This document shows, piece by piece, positions 6,465 to 9,199 of a stretch of 9,199 nucleotides of DNA. The position numbers and the translations under genes are program-made. Each line of letters opens with the position of its first letter. The stretch's first letter is position 1. Below the pieces are notes generated by a model that was not told where the DNA came from, did not search any database, and saw only the letters and a list, made by a program, of their open reading frames with translations. The DNA lies in assembly GCA_900768425.1 (NCBI GenBank), contig CAAGCR010000116.1, forward strand, positions 1-9,199, given 5' to 3'. This stretch comes from Clostridia bacterium (GTDB lineage: Bacteria > Bacillota > Clostridia > Christensenellales > UBA1242).

Positions 6465-7790
6465 TTACTCTTTTTCATCTTTGCTTCTGGTGATAAATTT
6501 GATTGGAGTGCCGGAAAAATCTACGGCATCGCGGAAACGATTTTCTAAATATCTTAAATATGAAAAGTGCATTAGTGATGCATCATTTACAAATAAAATA
6601 AATGTTGGTGGTGCTACTTGCACTTGTGTGATATATTGAATTTTTAGTTTTCTACCATTGCGGTATGGTGGTTCATTTGAAAGCACAGCACTTGCCAACA
6701 ACTCGTTTAAATTGCCTGTTGTGATTCTTCTATTCGCATTATTATACGCAACATTTACCTTTTCTATAACCTCTGGCAAGCGTTTGCCTGTTGTTGCTGA
6801 GGTAAATACTGGAATAAAATAGTCCATAAATGATAGTTTTAACTTTAAATCATTCAAATATTTGTTTATTGTTCCGCCATCTTTATTATTGACTTTATCC
6901 CACTTGTTCATAACTACTACCGATGGCTTGCCTTCCTCATGCACATAGCCTGCGATTCGGACATCTTGCTCGGATATTTCTTCGCTTGAATCAAAAACTA
7001 TTAAAACGACATCTGCTCTTTTTATGGCTTCCATTGAGCGAATGACTGAGTAACTTTCTACTGTTTCGTTCTCTACTGCTCTTTTTCTTCTAAGTCCTGC
7101 GGTGTCAATTAATGTGTATTTTTGCCCGTTAAAATTAAAATCGGTTTCTATGGCATCGCGTGTTGTTCCTGCTACATCGCTTACGACTACTCTATCTTCG
7201 CCCAAGATTCTATTAGTTATGCTACTTTTACCTACGTTTGGTCTGCCTACTATGGCAATTTTTATGGTGTCATCTTTTTCATCATTTAGGTTGCGTTCTT
7301 TAAAGTTTGCAACAACGGCATCTAGCACCTCACCTAAGCCCTTAGACTGCTCGCAAGATATTGGAAATGGCTCGCCTAAGCCTAAATCATAAAACTCGTA
7401 TGTGTTTTCAACTTCAAAATTATCTAACTTATTTACTACCAAAACTATTGGCTTTTTACTTTTACGAAGATAATCAGCAACTTCGTGGTCGTTTTGGGTT
7501 ATGCCATCTTTGCCATCAACCATAAAAATTATAACATCGGCTAGGTCTATGGCTATATCGGCTTGCTGTTTTATGTTACCTTGAAAAACATCGCCAGATT
7601 TTGCATCTAATCCGCCAGTGTCTACCATTCTAAAATTGTATCCACACCATTCAGCATCGGCATATATTCTATCTCTCGTTACGCCTGGAGTGTCATCTAC
7701 TATACTAATACGTTTGCCACAAATTTTATTAAAAAATGTGCTTTTGCCAACATTTGGTCTTCCAACAACTGCTACTAATGGCTTTTTCAT
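6465..7790 (-). CDS. der: Der (EngA), tandem-GTPase ribosome assembly factor
   Basis: This 441-residue protein has the full length of Der, an essential GTPase with two G domains and a C-terminal KH-like domain that acts in maturation of the 50S subunit. G domain 1 shows GRPNVGKS (10-17), DTGG (57-60) and NKLD (120-123). G domain 2 shows GRPNVGKS (182-189), DTAG (229-232) and NKWD (295-298). The KH-like domain spans about 355-441 and includes PPYRNGRKLKIQYITQ. The ATG at 7788-7790 is chosen because AAGGAG sits 5 nt upstream. A longer start ten codons upstream would translate the ribosome binding site itself (as DKGEC) and lacks the conserved N-terminus. It is preceded by a candidate promoter and dyad and followed by the palindrome-rich gap before plsY. 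Confidence 0.97.
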   Translation of the reverse strand: MKKPLVAVVGRPNVGKSTFFNKICGKRISIVDDTPGVTRDRIYADAEWCGYNFRMVDTGGLDAKSGDVFQGNIKQQADIAIDLADVIIFMVDGKDGITQNDHEVADYLRKSKKPIVLVVNKLDNFEVENTYEFYDLGLGEPFPISCEQSKGLGEVLDAVVANFKERNLNDEKDDTIKIAIVGRPNVGKSSITNRILGEDRVVVSDVAGTTRDAIETDFNFNGQKYTLIDTAGLRRKRAVENETVESYSVIRSMEAIKRADVVLIVFDSSEEISEQDVRIAGYVHEEGKPSVVVMNKWDKVNNKDGGTINKYLNDLKLKLSFMDYFIPVFTSATTGKRLPEVIEKVNVAYNNANRRITTGNLNELLASAVLSNEPPYRNGRKLKIQYITQVQVAPPTFILFVNDASLMHFSYLRYLENRFRDAVDFSGTPIKFITRSKDEKE

Positions 7791-7795
7791 ACATT

Positions 7796-7801
7796 CTCCT
7801 T
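7796..7801 (-). promoter_or_regulatory. Ribosome binding site that fixes the der start
   Basis: AAGGAG on the minus strand, 5 nt before ATG at 7790, decides the start of der against an in-frame ATG at 7820. Confidence 0.85.
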
Positions 7802-7810
7802 TATCTAAAA

Positions 7811-7861
7811 AGAATAACACAATTTAGTGTAAATTGTAAAGTGATATAAAAGAATTGAAAA
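7811..7861 (-). promoter_or_regulatory. Candidate promoter region of der
   Basis: Two overlapping readings are possible on the minus strand. One is TTTTCA (7856-7861), 17 bp, TACAAT (7833-7838). The other is TTTACA (7835-7840), 18 bp, TATTCT (7811-7816). The first has the better -10, and the second places the dyad in its spacer as in the nrdR promoter. A promoter is expected here because a terminator lies directly upstream. Confidence 0.45.
7817..7837. promoter_or_regulatory. Dyad / NrdR-box-like site upstream of der
   Basis: ACACAATTTAGTGT (7817-7830) matches the NrdR-box consensus ACACWATATWGTGT at 13 of 14 positions, as I recall the consensus. It overlaps a perfect 8-bp inverted repeat with a 3-nt centre, ACAATTTAGTGTAAATTGT (7819-7837), and lies over the candidate promoter. 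Known NrdR sites come in pairs, and I could not find a second box at the usual spacing. Confidence 0.4.
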
Positions 7862-7874
7862 ATTAACTAAAAAC

Positions 7875-7913
7875 AAAACTCTCACAAGTAAAATTACAAC
7901 TTGCGAGAGTTTT
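7875..7913 (-). terminator. Strong terminator of the BspA-type repeat gene
   Basis: Arms 7875-7889 and 7899-7913 form a 15-bp stem with a 9-nt loop. The one non-Watson-Crick position (7884/7904) is A-C on the plus strand but U-G on the minus strand, favouring minus-strand function. A minus-strand TTTTGTTTTT tract follows. It lies about 170 bp beyond the stop codon of the repeat gene, after the 7935-8009 element, and directly upstream of the der promoter. Confidence 0.8.
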
Positions 7914-7934
7914 TGAGGTAATAAATATAAACTA

Positions 7935-8009
7935 TGTGATGTTGCTTTGTTCATTTCATTCACAAATCAATTTGCTAAACGCAAATCCTTGACAAATCAA
8001 GGCACCACA
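7935..8009. repeat. Second cloverleaf-forming palindromic element (imperfect)
   Basis: The outer stem pairs 7935-7941 with 8003-8009 (7 bp, one mismatch that is a U-G pair on the minus strand). Inside lie three adjacent hairpins: 7942-7950/7962-7970 (9 bp, one mismatch, 11-nt loop), 7971-7975/7981-7985 (5 bp, loop TAAAC) and 7987-7992/7997-8002 (6 bp, loop CAAA). Only 7986 is unpaired between arms. Read on the minus strand, arm order and the TTGATTTGTCAA core of the first arm match the 1-80 element. It sits in the 3' untranslated part of the repeat gene. The remaining gap, 8010-8079, is AT-rich with no feature I can name. Confidence 0.6.
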
Positions 8010-8079
8010 ATAACAATATATATAACAATAAAATGCTATATACAAACAATAAATTTTAATATAATTAAACAATTTGTTG

Positions 8080-9199
8080 TTATTTTCCTGTAAAATATCC
8101 TGGAGCAGATGTTCCACCATCAACTTTAGCATAGGTTATGTCGTTTTTATTAAAAGAGTTATATTTTGTGTCAGCACCACCAACTAAATTTGTGCAATTA
8201 TAGAACATTTTACTGCTAGAAGTTACTTTTTCAGTATTCCAGTTCGTTGAGTTAACATAAATGGTTTTAAGTGCACTGCAAGATTCGAACATATAACCCA
8301 TATCTGTTACATTGCTTGTATTGAAATTGCTTAAATCTAGGATGGAGAGTCCACTGCAAGATCTGAACATATTACCCATCTTTGTTACAATGCTTGTGTC
8401 AAATTTGCTTACATCTAGGCTGGTAAGTTTACTGCAAGAATGGAACATATTACTCATATCTTTTACTTTGCTCGTGTCAAAGTTTCTTACATCTAGACTG
8501 GTGAGTGCTTTGCAATTAGAGAAAATAGAATCCATTTTTGTTACTTTGCTTGTGTTGAAATTACTTACATCTAGGCTGGTAAGTTTTTCGCAAAAATTGA
8601 ACATAGAATCCATATGTGTTACATTGTTTGTATCAAAATTGCTTAAATCTAGGCTGGCGAGTGCACTGCAAGAAAAGAACATAGAAACCATATTTGTTAC
8701 TTTGCTTGTGTTGAAGTTGCTTACATCTAGGCTGGCGAGTTTACTGCAATAAGAGAACATATTACTCATATTTGTTACATTGCTTGTGTTGAAATTACTT
8801 ACATCTAGGCTGGCAAGTTTCTCGCAATCATAGAACATACCACTCATATCTGTTACTTTACTTGTGTCAAAATTGCTTACATCTAGGCTGGTGAGTGCGG
8901 AGTCCCAATTGAACTTAAACATTTCACCGCAATTTTGTGGAGCATAAATTCTTGCTGGAGAGTAAATAATTATTTCTTTGTTAGTAGAATTATAATATGC
9001 AACAGCATCTGTTACGCTTGTTGTTAAATTTCCTGCATTACTTGTTTCATTTACTGCACCAACTGAAACAGTTTTGTAATTTTCACCAACTTTGTCAAAG
9101 CCTTCTAATATTGTATCATTAATCTCTTTTACAAAACTTATCTTAGTTGTTGATGTAATATCTGAAATACTAAAATCAGTTGATATTTTTGTTTTCCAA
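8080..9199 (-). CDS. BspA-type leucine-rich repeat (DUF285) surface protein, 5' end outside window
   Basis: The frame is open from the window edge, giving 372 C-terminal residues. An internal Met at 8922 is not the start, because the frame continues upstream through a typical pre-repeat region ending IYSPARIYAPQNCGEMF. The body is eight 26-residue repeats of the form LxSLDVSNFNTSxVTxMxxMFxxCxx, then one divergent repeat, then the cap NLVGGADTKYNSFN and the ending APGYFTGK. Each repeat has an invariant-looking Cys near its end. This is the BspA-like leucine-rich repeat group, which in oral and gut bacteria is usually secreted and in some cases binds host proteins or mediates co-aggregation. 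No sortase motif, membrane anchor or surface-layer domain follows the repeats, so any anchor or signal peptide must be in the missing N-terminal part. Surface location is therefore inferred from the family. The gene ends well upstream of its terminator. Confidence 0.9.
   Translation of the reverse strand, partial: WKTKISTDFSISDITSTTKISFVKEINDTILEGFDKVGENYKTVSVGAVNETSNAGNLTTSVTDAVAYYNSTNKEIIIYSPARIYAPQNCGEMFKFNWDSALTSLDVSNFDTSKVTDMSGMFYDCEKLASLDVSNFNTSNVTNMSNMFSYCSKLASLDVSNFNTSKVTNMVSMFFSCSALASLDLSNFDTNNVTHMDSMFNFCEKLTSLDVSNFNTSKVTKMDSIFSNCKALTSLDVRNFDTSKVKDMSNMFHSCSKLTSLDVSKFDTSIVTKMGNMFRSCSGLSILDLSNFNTSNVTDMGYMFESCSALKTIYVNSTNWNTEKVTSSSKMFYNCTNLVGGADTKYNSFNKNDITYAKVDGGTSAPGYFTGK
8188..8895 (-). 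repeat. 78-bp tandem coding repeats in the BspA-type gene
   Basis: Eight 78-bp units occupy 8272-8895, each one 26-residue leucine-rich repeat, followed by one divergent 84-bp unit (8188-8271). The DNA is strongly conserved around ACATCTAGGCTGG (plus strand), which recurs every 78 bp. The identity at DNA level makes copy-number change by recombination or slippage likely. Confidence 0.9.

Noticed and set aside
7791..7820. A longer Der protein starting at 7820
   Set aside because: The ten extra codons run through the AAGGAG ribosome binding site and the conserved Der N-terminus begins at 7790.
7846..7859. A second NrdR box 15-16 bp from the first, as in paired sites
   Set aside because: The bases there match the consensus poorly, and so does the other side, which is the ribosome binding site region.
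8312..8752. A plus-strand 146-codon reading frame
   Set aside because: It is the opposite-strand shadow of the BspA repeats; its own repetitiveness follows from the minus-strand coding sequence and it has no ribosome binding site.
8272..8895. A CRISPR array, because of regularly spaced repeats
   Set aside because: The 78-bp periodicity is in frame and encodes 26-residue leucine-rich repeats throughout; there are no unique spacers between short repeats.
8080..8922. A complete repeat protein starting at the Met at 8922
   Set aside because: The frame stays open to the window edge with family-typical sequence upstream and no ribosome binding site before 8922.

Overview
The window is AT-rich (about one third G+C by eye). 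It reads as a piece of a low-GC Bacillota chromosome, most likely an uncultured, host-associated Clostridia-like organism. This placement is an inference from Der, PlsY, NrdR, RlmH and a long U32 protein together with a BspA-type (DUF285) repeat protein, and from strong AGGAG-type ribosome binding sites. Trp is encoded by TGG and TGA is not used as a sense codon where I checked, so the genetic code looks standard. All eight genes lie on the minus strand, so transcription runs from high to low coordinates.

In order of transcription: a BspA-type repeat protein whose 5' end lies outside the window (8080-9199); a 289-bp gap with a cloverleaf-forming repeat, a strong terminator and a promoter with a dyad; der (6465-7790); a 286-bp gap filled with palindromic repeats; plsY (5471-6178); a U32 family protein 4 bp downstream (3349-5466); nrdR with its own promoter and terminator (2851-3294); two tandem CPBP-family membrane proteases 11 bp apart (1761-2771 and 595-1749), closed by a terminator that overlaps the last stop codon; and rlmH (83-541), followed 2 bp after its stop codon by an 80-bp cloverleaf-forming repeat at the window edge.

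Most genes are housekeeping: ribosome assembly (Der), 23S rRNA methylation (RlmH), possibly RNA hydroxylation (U32), phospholipid synthesis (PlsY) and control of ribonucleotide reductase (NrdR). The accessory content is the repeat surface protein, the CPBP pair and the intergenic repeats.

The most unusual signal is in the intergenic DNA. Positions 1-80 fold on paper into a four-way junction in which every base is in a stem or a 4-nt loop. Positions 7935-8009 form a second, weaker junction with the same order of arms and a shared TTGATTTRTCAA core whose flanking pairs differ compensatorily. Further copies of individual arm motifs lie between der and plsY. A second signal is a 14-bp near-match to the NrdR box upstream of der.
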